Below are positions 9,583 to 19,191 of a stretch of DNA of 64,000 bases, one piece after another. Each line of letters starts with the position of its first letter. Position 1 is the first letter of the stretch. Made by a program: the position numbers and the translations under genes. The DNA is taken from NCBI RefSeq assembly GCF_000296465.1, contig NZ_JH815203.1, positions 744,001 through 808,000 of the forward strand, in the 5' to 3' direction. The notes under the pieces are model-generated. The model searched no databases. It saw nothing but the letters and a program-made list of their open reading frames with translations, and had not been told where the DNA came from. The stretch comes from Barnesiella intestinihominis YIT 11860 (GTDB lineage: Bacteria > Bacteroidota > Bacteroidia > Bacteroidales > Barnesiellaceae).

Positions 9583-10758
9583 TCACTTCGCAGGAGAAAT
9601 CGTTGCTGCACGATCGAGAATATAAGAACCGAAACGATCGAGTTTCGCATCGCTGGTCTTTTGTTCCAACTGATCGGGGCTAACGCCATAAGATACTAAG
9701 GCATCATAGACTCTTTCGGCACGAGCTTTGCGCAACTTAGCATTGAAGGCTGCCGTACCTGTTTCGCTATCGGCATAACCGGTAATCACATACTTCGTAT
9801 CCTTGTTAGCTTTAATAGCCTTTGCAACAGCTTTCAACACGACTCTGTCTTTCCCTTGCAGTTCCGAACTATTTATATTATAATAAACGGTAACCACAGG
9901 AGCTTGTTCCTCAACGATCTTTTCTGCCGGACGATTCTTACATTCGGCCAATTGTTGTTCGAGGTCTGCTATTTTTCGATTGGCATCACGCAATTGAGCG
10001 ACAAGAGCATCTCCTTCCGCATCGCTGTATTTGCCCACAACCGGAGCTACAACAGGCACAACCGGAGCATTCCAACCACGACCCTTGAACTTATAGGTTA
10101 CACCCACCAAAGCAGAAAGAGTCTTAGCATGATTCCCTTCTCCGGCAACAGTCGCTTCAAACACATCGAAACGGAGATCCAAATTGATAGCCCAAGCATC
10201 GCTTAAACGGAAACGGTTTAACAAACCGCCTCTCATACCCATATTGACACAATCGGCAATATCTCCATCACCGGAAACCGCAACAGGAATTCCCATACCG
10301 ACATATAAAATAGGAGAATAAACGCGCTCGCGATATCCACAGAACAAACTTGCCAAATCGCCCATCACATCAAGAGCCGGCGTTATTAAAGCATACGATT
10401 GTTTGTAATAAGTATTGTCGAGCATCTCGCCACTCATGCCATTACCCCATAAAGCAGCTCCTTTCATTCCATAATAATCAGCGCCCAAACGCAACCCGAT
10501 AACAGGAGAAAACCATTTCTCGACATTAAGACCAAACACAGGAGCAATACGCTTACCAAAATCGGCATGGCTATCAAATCTCCCTAAACTAAAATCAACC
10601 CCGCCTTCAAGTGAAATCATCCAATTGTCTTTAAACTTATTCAAGACAATTTCTTTGGAAGGTTCTGTCTTAGCCTCCTCTTGGGAAGCTGCTGCAACCA
10701 TTGCCGGCATTGCTGCAAAAGCACCTGTAAGCAAAATTGCAGATACAGTCTTCTTCAT
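9583..10758 (-). CDS. OmpA family outer-membrane protein
   Basis: 391 residues. A signal peptide ends near AAMPAMVAAA. An N-terminal eight-strand-type barrel (about 45-230) contains WMISLEGGVDFSLGRF and ends SALVGVTYKFKGRGW. A proline/valine linker and a short coiled coil (DAEGDALVAQLRDANRKI, about 255-285) lead to the OmpA C-terminal peptidoglycan-binding domain (about 295-385) with YYNINSSEL, ITGYADSETGTAAFN and LRKARAERV. The protein probably anchors the outer membrane to the cell wall. It has its own promoter (10859-10889) with a leader of about 93 nt and its own terminator, as expected of an abundant porin-like protein. Confidence 0.93.
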   Translation of the reverse strand: MKKTVSAILLTGAFAAMPAMVAAASQEEAKTEPSKEIVLNKFKDNWMISLEGGVDFSLGRFDSHADFGKRIAPVFGLNVEKWFSPVIGLRLGADYYGMKGAALWGNGMSGEMLDNTYYKQSYALITPALDVMGDLASLFCGYRERVYSPILYVGMGIPVAVSGDGDIADCVNMGMRGGLLNRFRLSDAWAINLDLRFDVFEATVAGEGNHAKTLSALVGVTYKFKGRGWNAPVVPVVAPVVGKYSDAEGDALVAQLRDANRKIADLEQQLAECKNRPAEKIVEEQAPVVTVYYNINSSELQGKDRVVLKAVAKAIKANKDTKYVITGYADSETGTAAFNAKLRKARAERVYDALVSYGVSPDQLEQKTSDAKLDRFGSYILDRAATISPAK

Positions 10759-10858
10759 ACTACTATTATTTTTAATTAATATATGTTTAACATTCGATCG
10801 ACCAGCATATAAAAGATATGAAAATCAATCATTTTATAGACCCAATTGAATTTGGGGA

Positions 10859-10889
10859 TAAAGATAATTGATTTATTTTATTCGACAAA
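10859..10889 (-). promoter_or_regulatory. Promoter of the OmpA-family gene
   Basis: The minus strand has TTTG (10886-10889), a 19-nt spacer, then TATCTTTA (10859-10866), which is 7 of 8 to the Bacteroidetes -33/-7 pattern. Confidence 0.65.
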
Positions 10890-10911
10890 CAAATTTTATT
10901 TAAATTTACAA

Positions 10912-10948
10912 CAAAGTCGTTCTTCTATAAAAAAGAAAAACGACTTTG
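10912..10948 (-). terminator. Terminator after transketolase
   Basis: CAAAGTCGTT (10912-10921) pairs with AACGACTTTG (10939-10948). The stem extends through TCTT/AAGA. It is 20 bp past the transketolase stop. Confidence 0.8.
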
Positions 10949-10967
10949 CTTAAATTTCTCTAAATAC

Positions 10968-13001
10968 TTATTTCTCTACAAATTCAATAATTTCCCGAGC
11001 GATATTATCCGAGGTAAATCCCAATTTTTCATCAAGAACCTTATATGGCGCAGAATAACCGAAATGGTCCAATCCATACACTTTGCCCTCACTGCCCACC
11101 AACGGGAACAGAGTCGAAGGCAAACCGGCCGTCAACCCAAACACCGGCAACCCGGGAGGTATTACCACGTTTCTATACGATAAAGGCTGCTCCAAAAATA
11201 GACCTATCGAAGGAGCCGAGACGATCTGTACCCGTACCCCCTTATCATGCAATATATTTACAGCGCCGACTAAGGTAGAGACCTCCGATCCATTGGCTAC
11301 CAATACAACATCGGGAGTCTCGTCTTTCATCAATATATAAGCGCCTTTCTCTGCTTGTAATGCATCGTTATAACGACTGTCCGAAGCCGACGGTAAATCG
11401 GGGACATCTTGACGGGAAAGAATCAATGCCGTCGGTGTATCCTTATTCTCCATAGCCAATTTCCAAGAAACAAGAGTTTCGGCGCTATCGGCCGGCCTCA
11501 GAACCAACACACTATTTTTGCCGCTATGATTCTTCAACTGCTCCATTAACCGTATTTGAGCTTCTTGCTCTACCGGCTCGTGAGTAGGTCCATCTTCTCC
11601 CACCCTGAAAGCATCATGCGTCCAAACATATTTCACGGGCAATTCCATCAAAGCCGCCATACGAACTGCCGGTTTCATATAGTCAGAGAAAACAAAGAAT
11701 GTTCCACAAGCAGTCTGCATTCCTCCATGCAACAATATACCGTTCATAATCGCCGCCATAGTCAATTCAGCGACCCCAGCATGTAAAAATGCTCCGTGGA
11801 AATCACCCTTCGCAAAAGCTCCTGTCTTCTTCAAAAAAGCCTCTGTCTTATCCGAATTTGCCAAATCGGCCGAAGAAACGACCATATTTTTCACCCGTTC
11901 CGCCAAATAAGCCAAAACGTTTGCCGAAGCAGTCCGAGTAGCGACATTCGGTTTATACTCTATCGATGAGAAGTCGAGTGCAGGAAGTTTCCCAGCATAA
12001 AAATCGTGCAACTCTCTGGCCAATTCGGGATTTTCTTTCTCCCACGCAGCTTGCGCCGATTTACGTTCTGCGACAATCGCTTTCAATTCCTCTGCTCGAC
12101 GAGCATACAGACCGGCAGTTTCAGGGAATATCACAAACGGATTTTCCACATTTCCGCCTAAATTCTCAATGGTCTTTTCATAAGATGCACCCGACTTACT
12201 CAAAGGCTGTCCATGCGTAGAATATTTCCCTTCGAATTTCTCTCCCGTAACCGTTACACACCCACGTCCCATAATGGTTTTCCCTATAATCAGAGTCGGA
12301 CGTTCTGTCTCACGGTTAGCCAGCGCCAATGCATCACGAATAGCTACCGGATCGGTTCCATCTATTTCCACGACATTCCAATTCCACGACCTATACTTCG
12401 CAGCAGTATCTTCATCGGTCACCGCATCTGTATCAGTCGAAAGTTGTACGTCGTTACTATCATAGAACATAATCAAATTATGCAATCCCAAGAATCCGGC
12501 CAAACGACCTGCACCCTGAGAAATCTCCTCTTGAATACCTCCATCGGAAATAAACGCATAAATTTTATGACTACACCATTCGCCGAAACGAGCAGCCATA
12601 AAACGCTCGGCGATAGCAGCGCCGACAGCCATCGTATGTCCCTGACCCAAAGGTCCCGAAGTATTCTCAATACCATGCATTACATCGACTTCGGGGTGGC
12701 CGGGAGTTATACTGCCCCATTGACGAAACGACTTCAAATCGTCCATCGTATAAAACCCCGACATAGCCAATACACTATAAAGCATCGGGGACATGTGCCC
12801 GGGATCTAAAAAGAAACGATCACGATTTATCCATTTCGGATCCGCCGGATCGTACACTAAAAACTCGGAATATAACACATTGATAAAATCAGCTCCCCCC
12901 ATAGCACCTCCGGGGTGACCCGATTTGGCTTTTTCAACCATCGCCGCCGTCAATACTCTGATATTGTCGGCCGATTTGTTTAATAAGTTCGTATCGTTCA
13001 T
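10968..13001 (-). CDS. tkt: Transketolase
   Basis: The start at 13001 (MNDTNLLNKSADNIRV) gives 677 residues, the family length. A longer frame reaching 13100 would run across the promoter. The thiamine enzyme moves two-carbon units in the non-oxidative pentose phosphate pathway. Visible motifs: AKSGHPGGAMGGADF (about 25-40), SGPLGQGHTMAVGAAIA, the TPP/metal segment FISDGGIQEE with YDSNDVQLS (SDGG in place of the usual GDG), and the C-terminal THDAFRVGEDGPTHEPVEQ. The pyrimidine and C-terminal domains are complete. It has its own promoter with a very short leader and its own terminator. Confidence 0.96.
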   Translation of the reverse strand: MNDTNLLNKSADNIRVLTAAMVEKAKSGHPGGAMGGADFINVLYSEFLVYDPADPKWINRDRFFLDPGHMSPMLYSVLAMSGFYTMDDLKSFRQWGSITPGHPEVDVMHGIENTSGPLGQGHTMAVGAAIAERFMAARFGEWCSHKIYAFISDGGIQEEISQGAGRLAGFLGLHNLIMFYDSNDVQLSTDTDAVTDEDTAAKYRSWNWNVVEIDGTDPVAIRDALALANRETERPTLIIGKTIMGRGCVTVTGEKFEGKYSTHGQPLSKSGASYEKTIENLGGNVENPFVIFPETAGLYARRAEELKAIVAERKSAQAAWEKENPELARELHDFYAGKLPALDFSSIEYKPNVATRTASANVLAYLAERVKNMVVSSADLANSDKTEAFLKKTGAFAKGDFHGAFLHAGVAELTMAAIMNGILLHGGMQTACGTFFVFSDYMKPAVRMAALMELPVKYVWTHDAFRVGEDGPTHEPVEQEAQIRLMEQLKNHSGKNSVLVLRPADSAETLVSWKLAMENKDTPTALILSRQDVPDLPSASDSRYNDALQAEKGAYILMKDETPDVVLVANGSEVSTLVGAVNILHDKGVRVQIVSAPSIGLFLEQPLSYRNVVIPPGLPVFGLTAGLPSTLFPLVGSEGKVYGLDHFGYSAPYKVLDEKLGFTSDNIAREIIEFVEK

Positions 13002-13014
13002 GGGAATTTTTTTA

Positions 13015-13044
13015 CAAAAATAATACAATTCATGAGTATACAAA
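13015..13044 (-). promoter_or_regulatory. Transketolase promoter
   Basis: The minus strand has TTTG (13041-13044), an 18-nt spacer and TATTTTTG (13015-13022). The -7 box is 13 nt before the ATG, which also rules out the upstream start codon. Confidence 0.7.
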
Positions 13045-13075
13045 CACAAAAACCGCCAAAAGTTCACAAAAAGAC

Positions 13076-13107
13076 AAAGAGAGTGAAGAAGCATCTTCAC
13101 TCTCTTT
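13076..13107 (-). terminator. Terminator after the sugar MFS gene
   Basis: A 14-bp perfect stem: AAAGAGAGTGAAGA (13076-13089) with TCTTCACTCTCTTT (13094-13107), four-base loop. It separates the transporter from transketolase. Confidence 0.9.
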
Positions 13108-13134
13108 ACTAAATCTTATCTATTAAATAAATAG

Positions 13135-14421
13135 TTATGCCTCATAATCGTCGGTCGGAATATCTGTATTAACATTCTTACTACCTATGGCAGCATAGAA
13201 TAAAATATAAGCCAATCCCAACGCAATTACCCAATAGCTATTCAAGAATCCGGCGAAATCGGCTACACCTCCTTGAATCAAAGGCAATATACCGCCACCG
13301 CAAACCATAACCATAAACAGACCAGAAGCTGCTGCTGTATATTTGCCTAACCCCTCTACTGCAAGGTTGAAAATACCGCCCCACATCACAGAAGTACAAA
13401 GTCCGCAAAGGATTAACAACATCACGTTTACAGGAACTTGGGCAAAGCCGAATGAAATATCGGACTTAAATACCGGCATATTTACCAAAATATTATCAGC
13501 ACAGAATATCGCACCCAATACCAATGCGATACCCACTGTCGATACAACCGTCAACATCGCGCGACTGGACACCTTCGCTCCGATAGAGGCCCCGCACAAA
13601 CGACCGATCATCATCAAGAACCAATATGTCCCTACAACCGATCCGGCAATCGTTGGATCGATGTTTATCTCAGGTGAAGTCATAAACAAATTGGCAAAAT
13701 TAGGAATGCCGACTTCAACACCTACATATATAAAGATAGCAACAGTTCCCAACACAAAATGGCGGAAAGAAAGTGCGCTATGTTTACTCTTTTCCTTCTT
13801 GGCAGAAGTTTTTACGATATGAGGTTCTGGAATATTTACAAAATATAAAACGACAAATGCCAAAGCAAAAATACCCATTGCCAAGAATAAGGCAGGGTCG
13901 GCATTGGAAATTTTAGCCTGAGCCAAATCACCGATCAAATAACCTACCAACACCGGTACAATAGTCGCACTAATCGAGTTGAACGAGCCACCTAATTGAA
14001 TCAATTGATTTCCTTTGTTTCCACCGCCGGCAAGAGTATTCAACATAGGATTCACTACCGTATTCAACATACACATGGAAAAACCGGAAATGAAAGCGCC
14101 CACCAAATACACGGCGAAACTTTCGGCGATACCCGACAAGAAAGTGATACCTACACCGATAAACCCGACGGTTACGGCAAGAAGCGCGGTCTTCTTATAA
14201 CCAATGCGCTGCAACAGCATACCGGCCGGAATTCCCATAAAGGCATAAGCGATAAAGTTAGCCGCATTTCCCAACTGCGACATAAAGTTACTGGCTCCGA
14301 ACTGACTTTTAACAATGACTCCCATCGGATTCTGAAGCCCTGTCACAAACGAAATCATGGCGAACAATGCAAACATCACTATAATGGGAAGTGCATAGTT
14401 CTTTTTCTGCTCTGTACTCAT
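13135..14421 (-). CDS. FHS-type sugar MFS transporter (FucP/GluP-like)
   Basis: 428 residues with twelve predicted membrane segments. The N-terminal FVTGLQNPMGVIVKSQF segment, the GIPAGMLLQRIGYKKTAL loop between helices 2 and 3, and ISGFSMCMLNTVVNPMLN match the fucose:H+ / glucose-galactose symporter family (FHS). The exact substrate (glucose, galactose or fucose) cannot be read from the sequence. It is single-gene, with its own TACTTTTG box upstream and its own terminator, and it neighbours transketolase, which fits hexose use. Confidence 0.9.
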   Translation of the reverse strand: MSTEQKKNYALPIIVMFALFAMISFVTGLQNPMGVIVKSQFGASNFMSQLGNAANFIAYAFMGIPAGMLLQRIGYKKTALLAVTVGFIGVGITFLSGIAESFAVYLVGAFISGFSMCMLNTVVNPMLNTLAGGGNKGNQLIQLGGSFNSISATIVPVLVGYLIGDLAQAKISNADPALFLAMGIFALAFVVLYFVNIPEPHIVKTSAKKEKSKHSALSFRHFVLGTVAIFIYVGVEVGIPNFANLFMTSPEINIDPTIAGSVVGTYWFLMMIGRLCGASIGAKVSSRAMLTVVSTVGIALVLGAIFCADNILVNMPVFKSDISFGFAQVPVNVMLLILCGLCTSVMWGGIFNLAVEGLGKYTAAASGLFMVMVCGGGILPLIQGGVADFAGFLNSYWVIALGLAYILFYAAIGSKNVNTDIPTDDYEA

Positions 14422-14515
14422 TTTATAAGATTTTAATTAATGAATTTATGTGTGTTTTATTTCTTTTACAATAGATATTTTACCCTTTGCACATCAAAAA
14501 ATACAAAATTGAGAG

Positions 14516-14523
14516 CAAAAGTA
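14516..14523 (-). promoter_or_regulatory. Probable promoter of the sugar MFS gene, -7 box
   Basis: The minus strand reads TACTTTTG, about 95 nt before the start codon. The -33 box is weak. Confidence 0.45.
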
Positions 14524-14604
14524 ATGTTAATTATCCATCAACAGATACGATAGCAGCATGTTTTTGAGCATAAAAACTTTCAAAACTCACATTCAGATTG
14601 TCAT

Positions 14605-15285
14605 TCAAAAACATGAATAAACACGTTCCCCGAATATAGACGTTCCTATACGCACCAACGTACTGCCATGTCGTAAAGCCAACGGATAATCATGTGACAT
14701 TCCCATCGATAATTCACAAAATGCCGAAGAGTCGACCGCGCTCGAACCTTTCACCTCATCGAACAATTTTTTCAAAGCACCGAATTCTCGCTCTATACAA
14801 TCCTCATCATCTGTCTGGGTGGCCATACCCATCAATCCACATATCCTTACATGAGGATATTTCTCCGAGGAACCGCCTTGTAACAATTCCCGGCAAGAAT
14901 CAGGCGTAAAGCCATATTTACTATCCTCTTGCGCCACGTGGATTTCAAGAAGGCAATCGACTACTCGATCGCATTTGGCCGCCTCGCTTTCTATAACCGA
15001 AAGGAGCTTTTCGCTATCCACGCTATGAATAAGAGAAACGAACGGGACAATATATTTCACTTTATTGGTTTGCAAATGACCTATAAAATGCCATTCTATA
15101 TCCTTAGGCAAAACCTCATATTTTTCAACAAGTTCCTGTACTCGGCTCTCCCCGAAAATACGCTGTCCCGCCTCATAAGCCTCCATTATGGTTTCGGCCG
15201 TATGAAATTTCGAGACCGCCACCAACCGAGTTCCAGCAGGTAACTCTTGACGAATTCGCTCTATATGTCGGGCTATATCACTCAT
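14605..15285 (-). CDS. yggS: YggS family PLP homeostasis protein
   Basis: 226 residues, a single-domain TIM-barrel PLP-binding protein. The PLP lysine lies in LVAVSKFH (about 20-27). Other family motifs are FGESRVQEL, WHFIGHLQTNKVKY and the C-terminal phosphate-binding LSMGMSHDYPLAL with VRIGTSIFG. The family buffers vitamin B6 and amino-acid pools and has no known catalysis. The start codon overlaps the stop of the DUF4494 gene (ATGA), so the two are translationally coupled. Confidence 0.95.
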   Translation of the reverse strand: MSDIARHIERIRQELPAGTRLVAVSKFHTAETIMEAYEAGQRIFGESRVQELVEKYEVLPKDIEWHFIGHLQTNKVKYIVPFVSLIHSVDSEKLLSVIESEAAKCDRVVDCLLEIHVAQEDSKYGFTPDSCRELLQGGSSEKYPHVRICGLMGMATQTDDEDCIEREFGALKKLFDEVKGSSAVDSSAFCELSMGMSHDYPLALRHGSTLVRIGTSIFGERVYSCF

Positions 15286-15746
15286 TCTTGCGGACGATCT
15301 TCTTCTTTTGTTTTTCTTTCGGGATCAAACGGATAAACGTCCATCAACGGAGTTTCTGTAATAGAAACAATCACCCAGTCGGCCATTGTTCCTTTCATGC
15401 CTTCCACCAAGTTTTTCAATGCCGTTTCAAAATCTGCGGCCTGCACAAGCATATACGATGCCGTACGCTTTTCCATACCGCTTTTCTCGTCGAGAGTGAT
15501 AAAATTGAGCTTACATTTATACCACCGATCACCTGTTTCATCGAAAAAAAGCTCGCTGAAATTAGCGCGCTTTACCGCCGAAACAGAAAATTCCCCCGAG
15601 ATAAACGGAGATACCTCCTCAATAATACGAGCTTCCGCTTCGGTAAACGATAAAGCATCCACCAAATAGGGCTCTGTCACTTTTTTTTGCATGCCGTTTT
15701 CCAGCATCTTATCGTACTTAACTCTGCACTCAAACCAATTAGCCAT
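15282..15746 (-). CDS. DUF4494 family protein
   Basis: 154 residues, soluble, beginning MANWFECRVKYDKMLENG. It resembles the DUF4494 family, which is confined to Bacteroidetes and has no known function. The pattern is mixed alpha/beta with no visible catalytic motif. It overlaps yggS by 4 bp, which suggests a role near PLP or amino-acid balance, but that is inference only. Confidence 0.8.
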   Translation of the reverse strand: MANWFECRVKYDKMLENGMQKKVTEPYLVDALSFTEAEARIIEEVSPFISGEFSVSAVKRANFSELFFDETGDRWYKCKLNFITLDEKSGMEKRTASYMLVQAADFETALKNLVEGMKGTMADWVIVSITETPLMDVYPFDPERKTKEEDRPQE

Positions 15747-15757
15747 ATTTTTGCATT

Positions 15758-15782
15758 CAAAAAAGAAGGTGCTCCTGCACCC
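15758..15782 (-). terminator. Terminator after guanine deaminase
   Basis: On the minus strand GGTGC-AGGA-GCACC (15768-15782) is followed by TTCTTTTTT. It lies between guaD and the DUF4494 gene. Confidence 0.75.
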
Positions 15783-15789
15783 TCGGTTG

Positions 15790-16260
15790 TTAATATTCTA
15801 TTTTATCACTCTTGTTTTCCCATTTTTCAAAAGCCTTGATAGCTTCATCGCGCATCATCGGGACTACATTCAAATGGCGTTTTTCCAAAGGTAAAGCCAA
15901 TTCGTCGTAAATAAACGAGTCATCGAATCCTATCTCCTTGGCATCCGCCTTCGTATTTCCGTAATACACTTTGTCGAGATGCGCCCAATAAATGGCTCCC
16001 AAACACATGGGACAAGGCTCGCAAGAAGTATAGATCTCGCATCCGCTCAAATCGAATGTTCCCAATACCCGGGCTGCTTCACGAATCGCATTTACTTCTG
16101 CATGCGCCGTAGGATCGACCGACGCAGTCACACGATTTACCCCCCGCGCTATGATTTTTCCATCTTTCACAATCACCGCACCGAACGGACCTCCGTCGTG
16201 ATCTATATTATCGAGAGACAACTTTATAGCCTCCCTCATAAATGATTCTTTTTCACACAT
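15790..16260 (-). CDS. guaD: Guanine deaminase (CMP/dCMP deaminase fold)
   Basis: 156 residues, the same length as the Bacillus subtilis enzyme. It hydrolyses guanine to xanthine and ammonia. Zinc ligands: HAE in PTAHAEVNAIREA (about 52-64), and the two cysteines in TSCEPCPMCLGAIYWA (about 81-96). The signature GFDDSFIYDELALP and the aromatic C-terminus (SDKIEY) match GuaD rather than the tRNA adenosine deaminase TadA. It has a leader of about 165 nt and its own terminator. Confidence 0.9.
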   Translation of the reverse strand: MCEKESFMREAIKLSLDNIDHDGGPFGAVIVKDGKIIARGVNRVTASVDPTAHAEVNAIREAARVLGTFDLSGCEIYTSCEPCPMCLGAIYWAHLDKVYYGNTKADAKEIGFDDSFIYDELALPLEKRHLNVVPMMRDEAIKAFEKWENKSDKIEY

Positions 16261-16431
16261 ACGTCAAGAACAATTCACATTAATTTATAAAGTCTTCAAT
16301 GAGAGCAAGTAAAAAGGGCTGCACATCTCCGCTTATAACTATGCCTATTTCTCTCTTTCACTACAAAAAGACGACATGAATAAAACGAATTTATTCGATT
16401 GCACTGTATATTGTCTATTTTGCATTACTTG

Positions 16432-16439
16432 CAAAGTTA
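16432..16439 (-). promoter_or_regulatory. Probable guaD promoter, -7 box
   Basis: The minus strand reads TAACTTTG. It predicts a leader of about 165 nt before guaD; I see no known riboswitch in it. Confidence 0.5.
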
Positions 16440-16488
16440 CAAAACAGATTCAACGAAAAAAATATACTTAAAAAAGTATGTCCCTATT

Positions 16489-17094
16489 TTAAGCTTCTTT
16501 CAAACTTTTATTCACGCGATCGATATAATCGAGCAACTCTTCACGTCCCCGTCTTTTTTCCGACGATGTAGCGAAAATAGGAGGCAATTCTTCCCAAGAT
16601 TCATGCAGCACCTGTTTGTAATACTCTATATGCTCTTTCAGTACTACGGGACCAATCTTATCCGTTTTTGTAAATACAATAGCAAAAGGCACGCTGTTTT
16701 CACCCAACCATTCCATGAATTCGAGGTCTATCTTTTGAGGTTTGTGCCGACAATCGAGCAGGACAAAAAGACAAGTCATTTCCTTGCGATAAAGCACATA
16801 CCCCTCTATCATTTCCCGCAATGCCTCTCGACTCTCTTTGCCTCGGCGGGCATATCCATAACCCGGCAAATCGACCAAGTACCAACTATCATCGACCAAA
16901 AAATGATTGATAAGCATTGTCTTCCCCGGAGTAGAAGAGGTCATCGCCAACCCTTTCTTACAAGTCAACATATTTATCAACGACGACTTTCCCACATTGG
17001 AACGTCCGATAAAAGCATATTCGGGTAATCCGTGCGATGGGCAGTCCTTCACATGGCTGCTGCTAATCACAAACCGGGCGTTTTTTATTTCCAT
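16489..17094 (-). CDS. ysxC: Ribosome biogenesis GTPase YsxC/EngB
   Basis: 201 residues. GTPase motifs: G1 [14 protein letters not shown] (about 30-43), G2 threonine in [10 protein letters not shown]3 DLPGYGYA (about 76-83), G4 TKTDK (about 144-148) and a G5-like ATSS. The family is needed for late 50S assembly. It has its own TATTTTTG box upstream and lies divergent from recR. Confidence 0.95.
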   Translation of the reverse strand: MEIKNARFVISSSHVKDCPSHGLPEYAFIGRSNVGKSSLINMLTCKKGLAMTSSTPGKTMLINHFLVDDSWYLVDLPGYGYARRGKESREALREMIEGYVLYRKEMTCLFVLLDCRHKPQKIDLEFMEWLGENSVPFAIVFTKTDKIGPVVLKEHIEYYKQVLHESWEELPPIFATSSEKRRGREELLDYIDRVNKSLKEA

Positions 17095-17123
17095 ATATTA
17101 TATTCAAATTTTGACAATCCATG

Positions 17124-17131
17124 CAAAAATA
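17124..17131 (-). promoter_or_regulatory. Probable ysxC promoter, -7 box
   Basis: The minus strand reads TATTTTTG, 30 nt before the start codon; the -33 match is only GTTG. Confidence 0.5.
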
Positions 17132-17278
17132 CTCATTTTTCCCGATTTGACGACAACGCTGTTTTTTCTCTGTCTCAAAATATGACATACAGAACAATAA
17201 CTAACAGATATTTCCTATATTTGTAGATACGAATATAGGATGCGGTTCGGAATAGTCAAGCAGGAAATAAGATTTCGG

Positions 17279-17310
17279 TTTGCCTCTGCACTCACCTTTT
17301 ACTATATTTG
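17279..17310 (+). promoter_or_regulatory. recR promoter
   Basis: TTTG (17279-17282), a 20-nt spacer, then TATATTTG (17303-17310): a full Bacteroidetes consensus. A second TATATTTG lies at 17216-17223 without a clear -33 box. Confidence 0.75.
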
Positions 17311-17336
17311 CAAACTCGTGAAAAGGAACAACCCTT

Positions 17337-17960
17337 ATGGACCAACAATATTCTTCTATTCTTCTCGAAAATGCGGTAAACGAATTTGCCAAACTACCCG
17401 GTATCGGTAGGAAAACGGCTTTACGTTTGGTTCTGCATTTGTTAAGACAAGAAGAGGGCGAAGCCGAAAAGTTCGGTAATACCATTATTAAGTTATGTAA
17501 AGAAATCAAACGTTGCCACATTTGCCATAACATATCCGACTCGGATACCTGTACCATCTGTGGCGACCCTTCGCGCGATGCCTCCACGTTATGCGTTGTC
17601 GAAAATGTGAAAGAGGTGATGGTAGTCGAGAACACTCGCCAATTCCACGGGCTTTATCACGTATTGGGGGGGGTCATCTCCCCGATGGACGGCATAGGTC
17701 CGGCCGACCTCGAAATCGAAAGTTTGGTAGACCGAGTCGCCTCCGGTGGAATAAAAGAGGTAATACTCGCACTCAGCGCCACGATGGAAGGCGACACGAC
17801 CAATTTCTACATATTCAGGAAGTTGGCTCCGTTCGATGTTAAAATCACCATCATCGCCAGAGGAGTATCCATAGGCGGAGAGCTGGAATACACCGACGAA
17901 ATCACATTGGGGCGTTCCATTCTCAACCGCACGTTATTCAGCGAAAGTTTCAAAGGATAA
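17337..17960 (+). CDS. recR: Recombination mediator RecR
   Basis: 207 residues. In order: N-terminal helix-hairpin-helix ([17 protein letters not shown], about 20-36), zinc finger CHIC...CTIC (about 60-80), Toprim domain with VVEN (about 86-89) and [11 protein letters not shown], and a C-terminal Walker-like tail. RecR loads RecA with RecF/RecO at gaps. It has its own promoter, and a GT2 gene follows 58 bp downstream. Confidence 0.96.
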   Translation: MDQQYSSILLENAVNEFAKLPGIGRKTALRLVLHLLRQEEGEAEKFGNTIIKLCKEIKRCHICHNISDSDTCTICGDPSRDASTLCVVENVKEVMVVENTRQFHGLYHVLGGVISPMDGIGPADLEIESLVDRVASGGIKEVILALSATMEGDTTNFYIFRKLAPFDVKITIIARGVSIGGELEYTDEITLGRSILNRTLFSESFKG

Positions 17961-18018
17961 TATTATACTATTTTCATTAGACTGCCGTTATACATTATAA
18001 TATTAGAGATTCTGTCTT

Positions 18019-19191
18019 GTGGTAAAAATCAGTGTCGTTATTGTCAATTACCGTGTAAAATACTTTTTGGAGCAATCGCTTCGGTCGGTACGGGCTGCAT
18101 TAAAGGCATACCCGATGGAAGTCGAGATCTTTGTCGTGGACAACCACTCGCAAGACGACTCGCTCGATTACCTCATACCCCGGTTTCCCGAAGTCCGATT
18201 CATCGCCAATACCGAAAACGTAGGATTCGCACGAGCCAATAACCAAGCCATCGAACAATCTACCGGGAAATATGTTCTGTTGCTTAACCCCGACACTGTA
18301 ATAGCCGAAAATACGTTATACGAAGTTTTCCAATTTATGGAAGCTCACCCCGAAGCCGGAGGAACCGGGGTAAAAATGCTCGATGGTGACGGACGGTTTT
18401 TACCGGAATCCAAAAGAGGATTCCCCACTCCGTGGGTATCGTTCTGCAAGATTTTCGGGCTCTCGGCATTATTTCCCCATTCCCGCATTTTCGGTCGTTA
18501 TCACATGAAATATCTCTCTCCCGACGAATGCCACCCCATAGACATTCTTTCGGGTGCATTCATGTTCATGAGACGTGAAACACTGGACAAAAGCGGGCTA
18601 CTCGACGAAAGTTTTTTCATGTACGGCGAAGACATCGATCTCTCCTATCGGCTCGTCCTTGCAGGATACACCAATTATTTCCTGCCGACTCCTATTATAC
18701 ATTACAAAGGAGAGAGCACGAAGAAAGGAAGCCTGCGATACGTCCGTGTCTTTTATGAAGCTATGCTCATTTTTTTCAAAAAGCATTACCCGCATTACAG
18801 CAAAGGGTACTACCTCGCCGTAAAATTCTCTATATTCTTCCGAGCCTCGTTAGCCGCTGCTTACCGAGTCGTCTCCTTTCCGTTTCATAAGCATGGAAAA
18901 ACCGATAAGAAAGAGAAAGGAAAATGGTATATTCTCTCCCGCACCCCGCAAACCATAGCCCGATTGATTCCGGGTATAAAACACTACACGCCTATATGGT
19001 CAGCCGATGAAATTCCATCGTCATCTGAACGACAAGACAACCGACACATCATATTAGATTCGGGACTACTTTCCTATCGGGAAATCATAGAAACCATACA
19101 ATCAAAAAGCGACGTCCGTAACCATTTCCTCATCTATACTCCCGACTCAGAAATCATCATTTCACCCCAACAAACCTATACGAAACCATGA
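18019..19191 (+). CDS. Family 2 glycosyltransferase (rhamnosyltransferase-like)
   Basis: 390 residues, GTG start immediately before the first beta strand (VKISVVIVNYR). GT-A fold motifs: VDNHSQDDSL (about 41-50), ENVGFARANNQA, the metal-binding LLLNPDTVI (the usual DxD position), and the acceptor-side SGAFMFMRRETLD and FFMYGEDIDLSYRL. This matches WbbL-type transferases of surface glycans. A basic stretch near 270-310 looks membrane-associated. The C-terminal 60 residues (from about HIILDSGLLSYREII) form an extra segment I do not recognise. It overlaps the GNAT gene by 4 bp (ATGA). Confidence 0.9.
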   Translation: MVKISVVIVNYRVKYFLEQSLRSVRAALKAYPMEVEIFVVDNHSQDDSLDYLIPRFPEVRFIANTENVGFARANNQAIEQSTGKYVLLLNPDTVIAENTLYEVFQFMEAHPEAGGTGVKMLDGDGRFLPESKRGFPTPWVSFCKIFGLSALFPHSRIFGRYHMKYLSPDECHPIDILSGAFMFMRRETLDKSGLLDESFFMYGEDIDLSYRLVLAGYTNYFLPTPIIHYKGESTKKGSLRYVRVFYEAMLIFFKKHYPHYSKGYYLAVKFSIFFRASLAAAYRVVSFPFHKHGKTDKKEKGKWYILSRTPQTIARLIPGIKHYTPIWSADEIPSSSERQDNRHIILDSGLLSYREIIETIQSKSDVRNHFLIYTPDSEIIISPQQTYTKP

